Below are positions 14,101 through 26,485 of a stretch of 64,000 nt of DNA, in pieces (within the stretch, counting starts at the first letter, position 1; each line of letters opens with the position of its first letter). The DNA is taken from positions 45,432,484-45,496,483 of the forward strand of contig CM026426.1 in the NCBI GenBank assembly GCA_014871385.1, given 5' to 3'. The position numbers and the translations under genes are program-made. Source of the DNA: Ceratodon purpureus. Taxonomy: Eukaryota > Streptophyta > Bryopsida > Pseudoditrichales > Ditrichaceae. The notes under the pieces are model-generated. The model did not search any database. It saw only the letters and a list, made by a program, of their open reading frames with translations, and was not told the DNA's origin.

Positions 14101-16003
14101 TAACCTCTGCGTTTAATAGCATTCCGTACTCCAACGACGATTTGTTTAGTCCACTTGCTTTGAACGTTTTTTTCCAATTTATACACAAGTATTTATTCCG
14201 TTACACAATTCTTGAGCAAAGCTTGTGACGTTCTACTGTGTGTTTTTTTTCGTTGGTGATTAAAGTGTACATGTTGTAATCTTAATTAAAAAGAAATAAC
14301 AATAGAAGGCTTCAGAGAGTTGGTTGCATTCAGTTCGTAGAGACTGCAACTATTTGGTTTCCACCGATTACTAAAATTGCGGACGTGAATGGATCAATAT
14401 TTTTAACATATCCCACATTATGTTTTAGAACATTCAGTGAAAGTGGACTTTGTCAATTTTTATGAATAGCAGGTTAATGAAGGTACTAATATATTCACAG
14501 TATTCACAGGAAGATAGAGTCACCCAAAAAAACAAAACAATGCCGAATCCGAAATGTCAAAAACAGACAAAGGTGTGTGGTTACCAACTAGAGTCACCCG
14601 TATCAGCTCTTTTGACTGCCATTGCTTTACAAAAAAGATATCAAGTTGTCTTCATGTATTTCATTTCAATATGGAGTGTCGTTATTCTTTGACCAATGAC
14701 ATATGTATTGTGGACGTTTTTTATTTTTTATTTTAAAGAAAATTGGCACCCACATTAATGACGTTAGATTCTCATACTTACAGACTACTTGAAACATGCA
14801 TTCAAATCCTGTTAGACTGTGCAGAATTAGTGTTGAGGAATTGAAAATATTTGCATGGGCAATGACAATATCCTCGGTCAAAATTCGCTCAATTTTTTTC
14901 GTTGTTAGACACATGAAATACAGAACATTTGAATTATTTTTATAATGCCTATTATAAGATGGATAATTTCTACATTACTGTCCTAAGCTTTATTTTGTTT
15001 TAGTTACTGAGTTATTTTGGATCCACGGATTGTAATGCGAGTTGACGAATTCGATGAACCAGTCGGACGAAAAGGTACAGATTCATAACTCGGCCTTTAG
15101 TATTCGGTGATAGGATTCCATTAAATATTCACAATTCATGTAAGAAAAATAATAAGCAGATAACTCGAATTGTAGAACCCATTTAAATGAAAATATTTAA
15201 TGGTTTGCATTTAGATTGTATGAATGATACAATATGTAAGTAATAACCTGACCTGACTTGTTGATTATGCAGAACCCAACATTTCACAGTTACATTGTTT
15301 GAATTAATTGAACAATGTTTTTGATCAGTGCATGTCTTCATGCTAGGTTTGGAAAAGCCGAACTAAAGTGGTGGGTGCTGTATTGATAGATTCTCATATG
15401 AACTTTTTTGTTTGGATCGTGATAACCCTAGGAAAAGAAACACTAAACAATACCTAGTGAAAGCTATTCAGTAATTTTCTGTTATTTGATCATTTGTTCG
15501 ATTGCTGACATAAAACCTTGTTTTTTTTTTATATATATACCAGGTACTGCATCAGGAGGGTAATTATGAACGGATAAGACATCGTAAAAGAAAAGAGGAA
15601 GGAACACTTTGTCCATCACATTTGGACATGACTACTTGTCAAATGATGATGGAATCATTTTGAGATTTTACGTCCGTTTTTGTATATACACACTATAAAA
15701 CAAAATACTTATATCAACATTTCTCCTCTCGATCCGCAGGTAAAAGCAGGGGACAAGGTGTGGCTGGGTGACACAATGGATCCGGGGGTTCACGTTGGTG
15801 TAGGCACTGTTTTGACCACCGGAGGTAGAGGGATGTTTCACAACCGTCCAGTTCCGGCTGAGTATGTACGAATAAATTTGGAAGAAGTACTCGTGGACCT
15901 TCCTCTCATGATACCCGTCGAGGGGGCAGATCAGGTGAATTTGAGTGACGCAAAGGGATCCAGCGTGCTTTGGTTCAAAGGTCTAGTTACTTTACAAGAG
16001 TGA
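11163..16003 (+). CDS. TnpA-like CACTA protein with Transposase_24 and DUF8039-like modules (spliced)
   Basis: Exons placed by phase: 11163-11322, 11549-11719, 12035-13017, 13192-13308, then probably 13726-13861 or 13726-14103, and a last exon 15740-16003. Phase is kept across the first three junctions (split codons TGG and GAG) and into exon 4. Exon 1 contains YEQLRAARIASNNAFLQ, typical of the N-terminus of plant Transposase_24 proteins. Exon 3 holds a basic Lys/Arg/Glu-rich stretch and then the Transposase_24 block, from LKWQECIRDF to the W-N-S-D-D-Y-K-E-K-S motif (about residues 308-438). Exon 5 is helical. The last exon resembles DUF8039 (GVGTVLTTGG ... VRINLEEVLVDLPLMIP). In En/Spm, TnpA binds subterminal repeats and helps excision; that role here is inferred from family. 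A possible further exon near 15004-15077 (VMRVDEFDEPVG) is unplaced. The link between exon 5 and the last exon is uncertain; they could be separate genes. Confidence 0.65.
13206..13266 (+). repeat. Short tandem duplication in TnpA-like exon 4
   Basis: The unit GGCACACCAGCACTTACGGAAAT occurs twice with a short extra CACACCAG between copies. It changes the reading of the second half of the exon: without it the frame reads HLRKWQTTFERLWKN, which looks more natural. Confidence 0.75.
14104..15739 (+). other. Intron or spacer inside the TnpA-like gene
   Basis: AT-rich with poly-T stretches near 15520-15535 and no long open frame except chance ones. One short exon-like segment at about 15004-15077 reads DPRIVMRVDEFDEPVGRK before a GT. 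No other structure noted. Confidence 0.4.
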
Positions 16004-16915
16004 TAACTAGGATCTGAAACATTGATACAACTTCAACTGTGGGAATTGACTATCGAACGAAGGTGTGAGAACTGTGTACTCTTCACCCATTGACGGGTTG
16101 GCTGGACTTCGGCATTGATGACTGCATCTGAAGTGCCAAGTGAGGGAAGTAGCACATACAGAAAGTGGGGATTCATAGTTTTAAGGTGAAGAGAGTGTGG
16201 GACTAAACCAAGTGAGGTTGAGGATGTCTAATTACCATTGTGAAATCTCTATTGTTGAAATATATCTCGAGGACTAGTCGACTCCCTTATTTGGAGGACG
16301 TCTATGCTGATATCTGCTGTAAACAGTTGTTACATGTAATAAAACGTTTTCAAATAACGCTGGAGACGATGGATTTAACCACAATAATTGAAATCTAGGG
16401 CGTTGATTGTGCATCCTCCACGTGTGTTAATGACGATCGAATAGATCCGGTCAATGCGCCCTATTGAAAAGCAAATATGACAGGAAACCCTAGAACCCGA
16501 GGCGCTGACAAGTGTCAATTCCGGAGATTTTGAATGATAGATACGACGAAATATATTCATAAATCTGGAACACAATAAGTGGACGCTTGTACAGAAGCGA
16601 CCAACAATTTTCGAGAGTTAAGGCGATGACTGCCAGTGAAGGGAATACTTTACCTAGATTATATCAGCATACTCGTTGATTGTGAAAATGTACAACCACT
16701 GAGCATAACTAGTGATTTCGGAAATGTACTTCTAGAGCGGTGGATGCTCGACAGATGAAAGATTCCATGCTCTAAAGGTTGTGGACAGTCGGGGACTGGG
16801 TGTGCTTGCGCAAATTGCGTTTACTGCCGCAGTAAAAGTGGTTCTAAAAGATGGGGACAGAGAAAAGACGTGAGTTTTGTGACATGAAAAGTCTCTGTCT
16901 TTTTTTTTCCACCCC
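16004..16915. other. 3' flank of CACTA 1 with a 17-base palindrome
   Basis: No gene seen. The sequence TTTACTGCCGCAGTAAA at 16820-16836 is a perfect inverted repeat around one C, and TTGCGCAA lies just before it. An 8-base inverted pair (GACAGAGA and TCTCTGTC) lies around 16856-16903. A terminal or subterminal part of the CACTA element is possible but not shown. Confidence 0.5.
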
Positions 16916-19900
16916 GTCCAAAATGATTATTGTGTATGTCCTTTATCATGTCTTTAAATCTCAAATTTCTACTAGTGTAACATTAGGTTCTAACACAATA
17001 TGATGTTGACAAACATTGGGTGGAATTCCCTCTAAGTCTGTATAAGTCCAAGCAAATGCATCTTTTTCACTCATAAAGAACTTATACCACTCATCATAGT
17101 CTTGAAGACTTAATCCATCATAAATTTTAATGGGTTTAGGATCTTCTTTTGTCCCAAGATTCATTTCTATAGTATTCTTAAGTGGAAGTCTACTTGTAAA
17201 AGGGTTTTCCTCTTTAAACTCTCCTAATGATTCTTCTGAATTGGATACATATGGTGGTTCTTCTTCTGATTCTTTATCAATGGTTAAGTTAAAGACTGAA
17301 GAATTTTGCCAAGCTTCTATGGCTACATCTGAGTCTATTGCTTGCCCAGGTGATACAAAATATTCTCCTGGACCTAAACACTTAAAGGTAGGCATCTCTT
17401 GGGTCACATAATTTGTACTCTCAGAATCTGATTCAGAGGATACCTCTGTGGTGTACTCTGATTCTTCGTCTTGAGTCTCACCATGATATTTTGCAGGAAA
17501 CATAGGTAGAACAACTTTATTTCTACATCTCCCAATAGTTAAAGTTCCTTTTCCCCAATCATCCTTAACTCTTGCAGATTTGAGCCAAGGACGACCTAAC
17601 AATATTGGATAAGTTGAAATAGACTCACTTACTTTGAAGACTATGTAATTAATCTTTAATCTAAGTCCTCCAATATTGGTTATAATCCCTCTTAAAATAC
17701 CCAAAGGTACTACACGACTATGGTCAGCCATTCTTAAGATAATGGAGTTGAGGTCATGTTGGTTAAACCTAACTCTTCCATAGTGTCTACATTCATTCGG
17801 TTTACACTAGACCCACTATCCACTTCGGCTCCTTCAATTAATGCCCCATCTATCATGACATCAACTGTTGGTGCCCCAGGATCTACGGATATATCATGAA
17901 CATCTACAATTTTGGGGGTTTTGTTCTTTAAAGATTTATCCTTTTTTATCTTGACATTAACTTCTTCAGTTGTTTTAGGTCGTTTCCTTACTAAAGAAGA
18001 CGTTAATTCGTTTTTACAAAGGGGAGACAAAGCAAGTAATTGTCTTAAAGAAATTTGGGGTTGCATTTTGTCTAAATCGTTAAGTATATCATAAGGAGGC
18101 ATTCCTACTGTTAACTTCATTATACGGTTGTGTTTTCTCTTCTTAACACTTACAGGTGTCTCTTTCTTTATTTTCTTTGGTGGTCTATAAAATGTAGGTT
18201 GTACCAAAGGTGTTGAGGATATGTTAGGTTGTTCTGGCATTAAGGGTTTAGAGGAATTAGTTTTCCCTAAAGTTGAGGTTTTAACTATTGGATCATCTTC
18301 TTTATCAACCTCCGTATCTGAAGACTCTTTAGAACTTGACTCCCTTACAGGTAAAGGGGTGGTGACTCTAGAACCATTGGAGTTGTTGGTTTTGGTTTAC
18401 TTTTCACTGACCTCTCTCTTACTTTTGGTAGTTGAAAATCACTATTGAGACTTTCTGCTTGATAACTTTCTACAATAGCTTTCTTTGCTTGTCCTCGAGT
18501 TATAAAAACAGCAGAAGGTTCAGATACTCCTAAGTAATTCACGTTTCGTGAATTATTAGACTGAGGTCCTTCTTGAATTTGGACTTGTTTTCTGTGGGGA
18601 TAATTTCTCTAAGAGGGGGAAACTCTGTGATAATGGCTGTACATACTGTGGAAATGTGACCTGATTGCCTACATCTTCTACATAAAGGTATATAGTTTTC
18701 TGGCTTCCTAATATTAGGGCAATCTCTCGCATAATGCCCTAACTCTCCACATCTATAACATGTTAAGATTTTACCATTCTCAGCTGGTCCATATTGATGG
18801 GTATTAGGATTAGTTGGTGGTCCATTCCAAATAGGGTATTTGTTATATTCGTCGTTCCATCTAAGTCGGCCATCTCCTGGCCCACTTTCGCTCAGGTAAG
18901 TCATTTGCTATAGCTACAACTTGGAACCTTTCTGAGTAAGCATTAGGATCTTCACCAGGCTCACCATAAAAAATAGGGAATGGAGCAATTTTCATCATTC
19001 TAGGTTGTGCCATTCTATATAAATAAGTTATAGGAGTTGGAAGTGGTGGAGGAGGAGGTGGAGATGGTGGTTGAGGTGGTAGTGGTGGTGGTGGTGGTGG
19101 TGGTTGAGGGTAACGCCTTAAAGGCTCGTCCTCACTCTCACTTGACTCACTACTTTCACTACTACTACTCTCTGATGGACTCTCTGAAGGATGTCCCCAA
19201 TGATTTATTCCTTCATTATTCCACTCACTTGGTTGATCATAAGGATTAGTAATAGGTTGTATAGTTGGAAGGGAATCTCGTAAAGAAAGTTGATAAGTTA
19301 ATTCTTTATCCACCCATCTTTTTCCAATACCTTCAAATGAAACTTCTGGTATGTAATTACTAATAGGAGTACTTGTTTCTACTCCGGTAATATCTTCAAT
19401 GTCATTAACCCAACTTTCTAGTCCTGTAACAAAGGTTTGTATAGCCTCATCTAAATAAGTTATAGGTATTTCAAAGTTAAGTTGATTATCAATGAAAAAT
19501 TCAGGTGGGTTAGATGATTCTTCAACCTCGGTTATAGATGGACCTTTAAAAGGACTTCCTAAGTTTGAAGAGGAAGGTGAGATAGGTTCTTCTACCTTCT
19601 TATCCTTTTCAAGCTTAGTTCTAATTGGATTAACTTCACTTGAAGATCTCCAAGTTAATCTTCTAAAGGCAGCTGATTGACGACAAATATAACGTGACTT
19701 TCCCTTTTCTACTAAATCCTCGTCCTGTAATTCTAATTCTTCCTTTAAAGGATCATTTTGTTGTTCCTTTAAAGAAGGTTCATCTACAATTACTTCTTGA
19801 CTTCCACCTGACTCAGTTGAATTATCAGGATTCAAGTTGGATGGATTAGATTCGTCTTTGCTTATGGGAGAAGGGGTTGAGTTATAAACAGGGTTTGTAG

Positions 19901-20051
19901 TTACTAAGGTTATGACTTGTTTTTCTTTTTTTCCTAACCTTCTTTTAAGACGTTCATTTCTTGCAATATTCAGTTGCACTCTCAATTCCTTCTCTTCCCC
20001 AGACATTGGTGAATGCCATTTAGACTTTAAGCATTGAAGCTTAAATCTCAA

Positions 20052-20820
20052 TGAATTCTTGTCCCCAATTTTAACACAAGAAGAGGACTTAAGGTTTCAC
20101 TATTTTTGTCATACACTCTACCTTTTTCAAAGTTTCTTTATTTTATTCAATTAGAATAAAGCCTAACTCTTATTGGTATCAAACCAAGAAATTATCCAAG
20201 TATTTAAAGTAAAGGGTTCTACTTCAAATATCTCTTCAATTTCTTCTACCTGAAAATTCCTTAAAATTCCTAATAATTATACTCACTAATAATCAATTGC
20301 TCTATTAAAAAATTCTTTTCAGAATCAACTTCACCCTCTTTACTAATTTGATCTATCTCCTTAGCTAAAAGATGAATTAGAGCTTCCTCATTTCTTTGTA
20401 CACCCTCGTATATTATCAATAGTCTTCTTAACCTTACCAGTTGCTCAATAATAGATTCATTAGGACTTACCATGTTTTAAAGGCATAACAATCCAAATGA
20501 CACTGAAATTGGACAATTTGATTCTTAAACTAGGAAATCTGGTATTAAGACTTGACTATCTAATTTTTGAGGCCCATACTTAAAGACATAGATTTTAAAA
20601 TCTATCTTATACCCATTCCATGCTCCACATCCTCTAGATATTAAAGGTGAGGTTATATTTTTTAACCTTCTGTACTGGACAAACAAAAGGTGTAAATTGC
20701 TTTGCAAAAATAATCCCCCTTTAAAAACTATCAAAGCGTTAAACCTTTTGCCACTATCCCAAATTTTTGATAATATTATCCTTTTGATGTACTAGCCTTT
20801 GCAATAATATTATCCTTTTG
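20052..20820. other. Leader between LTR and gag of fossil 1
   Basis: AT-rich and non-coding, apart from a 67-residue minus-strand frame at 20270-20473 (Leu/Ile/Glu-rich, function unknown). No firm primer-binding site was identified. Confidence 0.5.
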
Positions 20821-21237
20821 ATTCACTCATTCTTTATTGCAAAGGCTAGCTCCAAGCTAGGACACACATATTACACAATGTGATGTTTTTTTACTTTGGA
20901 GAAGAAGGGAATATAGTCCAAATCCTTAAGAGCTACACCCTTTCTCAAGGGTTGTGCCTTTAGGTTGGCACCTTTTAACAAGGGTTGTGACTCCTTATAA
21001 GGTTGTACCTTTTAACAAGGGGTACACCCCTTGCTATGCTCATATGTAACTTCTATTTCTAAGTCTTTATTTATAAGCTACTTACTATTCTTAGTGTGAA
21101 CTAAGTTTCTTTCAACCTTTTCACATTCTAAGGTTTTCAACCTATATAAAACACTTAGTTTCTAAATTTTTAAAGTTTTAATTACTATATTTTCTTATTA
21201 TTTAAGATTTAAGGCTTCAAACTAAAAAGTAGCTCTA
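20821..21237 (-). repeat. LTR, copy A (upstream LTR of the 16.9-21.2 kb fossil)
   Basis: 417 bases matching 61348-61766 with about a dozen differences by eye. On the minus strand it starts at or near TGTAGAGCTACTTTTT. At the inner edge an inverted repeat of about 16 bases (CTAGCCTTTGCAATAA and TTATTGCAAAGGCTAG, about 20790-20850) could form a hairpin. The two copies lie 40 kb apart in the same orientation and belong to different elements. Confidence 0.85.
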
Positions 21238-21239
21238 CA

Positions 21240-21803
21240 ATGACGCCCCTCTATCTTGTCACTAGCTCGATCCGGTATGCTTTACACAACAAATCACTCG
21301 ATCAGCCACAAGTTGGCGATATCCTGCTTCGCAAGCTGGACGCTTCTTCGGTAGTGGATTACTCACTTTACAAGGGGCCGGAGGACTTTTCTATGAACTT
21401 AAAGACGTGGCTGCTCAAAGTCCTATCATGCCCAATTCAATTCCAAGATATGGCGACTGAAGTCTGAGAGCGCGCAGTGAGAAGGATGAAGTGTTTGATT
21501 CTGTTTGTCTGGGAGGATGGCTATGGATTTAGGGAAGCCCTTGGTGGTGGATTAATAGCTCCTGAAGTGCCGCCTGTAGCGAGTAGTTTTGATCCTCCAA
21601 GGGGACATGGTAACAATAGGCTAAGAGGAAACTCCATCGCAATGTGCTTCACTCAGCCCCTTGCACCTTTGGGTCCAATATTTCTAGGAGTTGACTTTTG
21701 GAAAGATGAATACTTTGACAAAGCCTATGCGAAGCTAAGCGTCCTTTCCATTGTTGATAGTTTGTCCTCCGAACAAGGCAAGCTACGGACAATTACATCC
21801 TAG
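21240..21803 (+). other. Two adjacent plus-strand ORFs, unidentified, possibly one broken gene
   Basis: Frames 21240-21467 (75 residues) and 21477-21803 (108 residues) abut in different frames immediately beyond the LTR. The second is Gly/Pro-rich in its middle (GGGLIAPEVPPVASSFDPP) and ends in DFWKDEYFDKAYAKLSVLSI. No family recognised. Codon use looks more GC-balanced than the flanking LTR. They could be exons of a host gene cut by the retroelement, or chance frames. Confidence 0.25.
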
Positions 21804-22706
21804 AGGCGTGTGGAAGAGAGCTGGATTTGCGGAGGTTCTGTAAGTGGTCCGAGGGTTCAGAACGTGCACCCCACGGTGAAGGCTGTCGACGTGTAACAGT
21901 CTTCGTTCACTTTGCTTGGTGAGATCTGTGTGATGTTAGTTGCAATGAGACCGATTTGCTATATGACAGGAAATATGCGCGTGAGGTCCAAATTTTAACT
22001 TGATAACTGAGAATCACGGTAGGAAGGGCTTTTTAGTCTGAGAGGAGGCGCCGAATTTGGCGCTGAGGACAAGCTCGGGCCCTTCTGAGATATATATTAG
22101 GGCGAATGCAATTTGCATTGTTGTTCCTTGGTCACCTCTGTACACAGCTATACTTTCGGCCGTGGGATTTGTTTAATATATGTGTATTGATTTTGGTTTG
22201 CATTATGTCCATTGCTTCCCATTATAATAGAATTTTGGAGTCAAATCACGTGAAAAATGGTCCAGGAAGTTTAGGAGAGCGTTACATGTGTTTGTCAAAT
22301 TGGATCTCTAGAACTGTGGAAACAACAATTATACATATCCTGGTCGTAATATTCAATTTTATTTGGATTCAGTTGATAGGTTTTGTGCCCTGAATATGTT
22401 TATATGATTTGAAATCTACTGCCAAGTGTTTTCTTCACTATTGCACTTTAACCGGAGGACTTGGCAGAAGTCCAACTAAGTTCACTTTAAGAACGTCATT
22501 TGACTCGAATTTACGAAATTTGTTCCAGTACAAATGATGATAGGTTAGTATGCTATGTACCGGCTGAGTAGACGTGCTCTAAAAAAGTGATTGCGCACTA
22601 GGGAACAACAATGAATTAATGATAGGGTGCGAGAGATATCTCTGCCGTCCAAGTGAACCTCGGATATGGTAGATTGAGTGATTATGGAATAATTCTTCAA
22701 AGATTA
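21804..22706. other. Spacer, no gene recognised
   Basis: Mixed-composition DNA. A GGCGCC at 22047-22052 followed by TTTGGCGCTGAG is a partial match to the palindromes found further right. The 22106-22393 plus frame is hydrophobic and Ile/Phe-rich but has no recognised motif. Confidence 0.4.
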
Positions 22707-23990
22707 AGACTCATTTGGCGCCGGTGCCATGAGGAGTGAACCAGCGAATTTCACTCTGACAGAAATCAGATTATTTAAAAAGCCAGTCACGTGAATCCAA
22801 GCAAATAAAAGAATACCCTTGGCTGCAAGATCGAGTTAGCACTTAGCATACTCCTTGTGAAATGCATGTGACAAAAAACTAATTCACCGAAGAACACAAT
22901 CAGAAAGTTCCCACCAGCAATAACAGTCAAAGCAATCTCAAACATTCTCAACTACACTCAAGCAGAACAGTCCCAATTCAATTTATAAAAACACTGAAAA
23001 GGAACTGACAAAGGATGGACATGGTGCCGGCGCCAACACTGTTGAATCTTTACATAATCATTTCTTTTTATTAGTAGCAGGATTCACGGCAAGAGCTTTG
23101 GAAAAGCACCATAATAATCACAGCATTATTTCGTAATGAGACCTTTCGCTCTAGAATTGCTCCACTTAGAATCACGAGGGTAGCATTTGAACAAATCTGG
23201 GAAGGGTTGGTAAACAAATTATGTGAAAAGCAAGTCACTAGAATGCAAGCAAATACCATGTACCCTCAGCTGGAAGACCAAGTTAGCAGTTAGCAAGCTC
23301 GATGTAAAATGCATGTGACAAAAAATAATCCACCAAAGAAAACAATCAGAGCGTTCCCACCAGCATCTACAGTCAAAGCATTCTCAAACATTCTTGAGCA
23401 TTCTCAAGCAGACCAGTCCGAATTTAGTTTATGAAAACATGAAAAAGGGACTAACATAGGATGGACATGGCGCCGGCGCCAACGCTGTTGGATCTTAACA
23501 CGAAAGATCATTAGCAGCAAGATTCATGGATAAGAATAAAGTCAACATCGACTAATCCGCCCTATCCAAAGAAACATGCTCACAATTATCATGAATTCGA
23601 AAACTGCAAGAGCATTGAGAAAGCACCAAGTGTATCAGATCACACTAGACAAAATTATTCCGTAACTAGACCTTGGGCTCCGGATTTCTGCACTCAAAAT
23701 CACAAGGGTAGCATCTAAAGATGAGAGCAAATCTGGGAGAGGTAAGAAATCAATTTATGTGAAAAGCCAGTCACGACAATGCAAGCAAATACGACAAGCC
23801 ATCGGTTGGAAGATTGAGGTAGCAGTTTGCGGGATTCATGTGAAATGCAGGTGAAGAAAAATAATTCACCAAAGAACACTACGAGAATCAAGTCAAATGC
23901 AAGTAGCATTTGCCTGGAATAGCATCTCCCAAGCAATTAGTGATTGAGGAGGGAGATGGCGCCGGCGCCTGGTGGCTGTCATACACGCTT
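22707..23990. repeat. Degenerate tandem repeat, about three units of 445-540 bases
   Basis: The anchor AAAAGCCAGTCAC (or AAAAGCAAGTCAC) followed by ATGCAAGCAAATAC occurs at about 22779, 23227 and 23764. Each unit then has GTGAAATGCA, AATTCACCAAAGAACAC, usually a run of CATTCTCAA-type words, and ends in a GGCGCCGGCGCC-type palindrome (23023, 23469, 23958). The 5' edge at 22707 (AAGACTCATTTGGCGCC) matches copies at 58983 and 59726, so this is a dispersed repeat family amplified locally. Confidence 0.75.
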
Positions 23991-24576
23991 ACATAAGTCT
24001 CACTCTCAACAAGTGGTCAACAAGTGGTTAAGGGCAAGGGAAAACAAATAATCATAGAGCTGAAAAATTATTGTCCATGAGTAAGAAAAGCAATGCGGAT
24101 AGGCTCCTGCTGTGCTACCTCACTCAATGGTAACCACTTGGCCCCATTATAAGTGTTAGTACAGATAAGAATCGTAGAGCTCATACATGGCAGACATGTA
24201 TATCAAAAGGGACTATTAATATTACCAACACCAGCGTTAGCAAAGATAGAGAACAATCTTAATTTGCAGGATCACTGCCACAGCTACTAATTCGGTAAAA
24301 AATCTTTACATGCACAGGCGTGCCTAAGAAAATGCTTAAAACATATTGCAAGCGTTTGAAACTAGATCCGAGTTAACAGTAATTCACGCCTACAAAACTC
24401 TTGGCCGCTTAAAGAGCGGCGTTAGCAGGGATCGACAGGTGCTGGGGCCGGGGACCACTTGAACAGTTTAAACACTCAGCACCTCGTTTACGTCGTCCAA
24501 GTCTGTAAGAATATCACGGGCAAGACCCCTCATATTTAGTGATTCCTCATTATGGGAAATGATCTATCGAATTTCA
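23991..24576. other. Spacer with a small hairpin
   Basis: No gene seen. GCCGCTTAAAGAGCGGC near 24402-24418 can pair as a short hairpin. Confidence 0.45.
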
Positions 24577-25385
24577 CTAAAAGGAGGATGAGGTAGACGG
24601 TGCAACCACACCATTAATACTGTTGTTGTTGGTGGACGAGCTGCCCGTGTCTGATTCAGCGACTGTCTCCGAAGGATGCCTACAATTCTGGAGCCAGCAT
24701 GGAGGAAACGGCACATTGCATCCTCGACTGCAACATTCTGGATACATCGCGACTCAAATTGCCAAGCAGAAAATATGATAAAAGTGACCACACGGTGAAA
24801 TCTCCACTTCCCTTGTCGGGAATCTTGTGTTGCACATCTTGCAGAGTCTTCCGTCATCTGGTAACGGAATTCCTGGAAGATGGATTCGCTTCGACAAGCT
24901 GAGCTGTGTGTGTTCACCGTAGTTGCTTAGAGTGTCGACCGCCATGGGGCGGTTGGCCTGAAGTTCTTGGTACTCTTCCTTAAGTTCCTCCAACTTCCTT
25001 TGAGCTTCTAGAAGCCTTGCTATGACTCTCTACGAGTCTTGAAATCCGGGAAGAGCGCGTAAATCGCGTTCTGCACGCAAACGGTCGTGATGAAGTTCTA
25101 ACTGCTTCTCTCTTAGCTCCATCAGATTTGCTCTGGTTTCCATTCTCACAATTGCATTGCTTGTCATCGCATCTATCCTCTACCCCTGAGTTAAGGCAAC
25201 CTTCATTGATGCTACACAAAGCGAATATCGAGAATGAACATTGCGCAAAACCCCATCCGCCTCAAGGACGGCATTGCGCTCTGCCCCTTCTTTTGGCAGC
25301 TCCGCCAGATCTATTTCGTATTGCTCACTTACAATGCGCTCTCGAATTTGGGCAATCTCGACACGCCGTCCTGCATCGCTAACTA
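24577..25385 (-). pseudogene. Coiled-coil/RING-like gene copy 1, decayed
   Basis: One minus-strand frame, read through its stops, gives an N-terminal Glu/Arg-rich helical region (VEIAQIRERIVSEQYEIDLA), a middle coiled coil (ARLLEAQRKLEELKEEYQEL), then GEHTQLSLS and a RING-like motif: C-x2-C, 13 residues, C-G-H, F-Y-H, I-F-C, then CC-x3-C. The order and many residues match the copy at 28.9-29.7 kb. Two in-frame TAG and one TGA interrupt it; the TGA (near 24763) stands where the other copy has Arg CGA. RING domains usually bind E2 ubiquitin enzymes, but the last Cys pair has C-x3-C spacing rather than C-x2-C, so zinc binding and ligase activity are uncertain. A likely splice acceptor (TTAG) lies at the upstream edge. 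Host gene or transposon passenger is undecided. Confidence 0.6.
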
Positions 25386-26485
25386 AGTAGTCTTATGCGC
25401 CAGAATTGACGCTACTCGAGATGGCGACATCCTTGCAATGCCGTTGATACTGAAGGGACTATTCTTCAAATGTCCAATGCCATAATTTGGGTTGAGAGAG
25501 CCTACGTCTACCAAATTTCAAAAGCTAGGCACTCTCCATGTTGTTCTAATTTGGAGTGAAGGAGAATCCCGGAGAGAGTTACATATACATTTCAGGCAAT
25601 AACCTTTATGAACGAATTTGAATGGATGGATTGATTTAAATGGTTGCAAGCTTTGGGATCCTCCCCAAGTTCAATTGGCGCCGGCGCCATTCAACCATTA
25701 GGTTGCCATCTAACAACCCAGCAAGTTCTTTGCAAATTCGAACTGCATTATGTAGTCCGGCGAGAAGTACTAACGGCATCATTAAAAATCTGCCATATTA
25801 CTGATGGATGTTTTTTTCTAGAATTCAAATTTTCTTACAAATCAGCCGGAGATTGAATAATCATTGGAGTTCATTAATATTACAACGGAACTGCATTGCA
25901 TGAGCTAGTAAATTGTATTAGATGAACAAGGCCAAGTTTATATGGCAATTGCATTTCACTATCTTAATGCCTCCTACGGGTTGTGTCAAGGCATCCTTCT
26001 CGAGGAGGAGATGGCGCCGGCGCCAAATCAAGGAGCAGAATCAATCAATTATGGGATTATTGATTTTTCTGCGTAAGATGTTCCTGAAATATTGACGATG
26101 GTGATATGTACTCTCAGGTTGATGGATCAGCTCCTTCAGATCCGTGGCACGGAAGTCATTTGTTGTGTGGAACTCTGCGATCTTATAAAATTAAACTTCA
26201 GAGTAATAAATATGGCGCCAGCTCCAAACGGATTTGCTGTTGGAATTCCCATATCATGGTAATAGCTGTAAAGTGTAGGAGTTTGAATATGTTACTGATT
26301 AGTGAGTGACCCAGCATCATTATTATTTTACATCTTCTTCATTCTATTCATATACCTGTTTCTTGTAGGAAGTGATTTTGCATGAGTGCGAGACGGAAAC
26401 TAGTCCATTCTTGCCTGGACATTGTTTGAATATTTTGCAGTAAATTAGAGTGAGAGTTTGCCAAGGCGACTGAGCATCGAGTATC
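25386..26485. other. Spacer with three palindrome sites
   Basis: No supported gene. Contains palindromes at 25677 and 26013 and a variant at 26214. The short plus frames at 25644 and 26106 have no recognised motif. Confidence 0.4.

Larger units (their letters stand above)
3270..16003. mobile_element. CACTA (En/Spm, CMC-type) DNA transposon 1, decayed
   Basis: Inferred element defined by two transposon genes in divergent orientation: a TNP2-type transposase on the minus strand (9027 to 3270) and a TnpA-like Transposase_24/DUF8039-like gene on the plus strand (11163 to 16003). I could not find convincing CACTA..TAGTG terminal inverted repeats or target-site duplication, so the true ends are unknown and the limits given are only those of the genes. 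The transposase has several in-frame stops, so the copy cannot act by itself. Confidence 0.6.
16961..21237 (-). mobile_element. Ty3/gypsy LTR retrotransposon fossil 1 (gag/protease side only)
   Basis: Minus-strand element read right to left. The LTR at 21237-20821 is followed by a non-coding leader and then gag-like sequence from 20051 to about 18540. This contains a long acidic/Ser-rich region, a Pro-rich tract near 19025-19120, and two CCHC zinc knuckles near 18640-18770. A protease region follows (VDSGSSVN near 17805, ILLGRPWL near 17590), and the start of pol ends at 16961 with the FAWTY ... GIPP motif. Reverse transcriptase, RNase H and integrase are not recognised, and no second LTR is seen on the left. 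The element is broken, with roughly half a dozen breaks. The LTR is about 97% like a copy at 61.3 kb, so the family was active fairly recently. Confidence 0.85.

Noticed and set aside
19037-19249. Val/Glu-rich plus-strand ORF
   Set aside because: It is the complement of the Pro-rich tract in the gag-like region of fossil 1.
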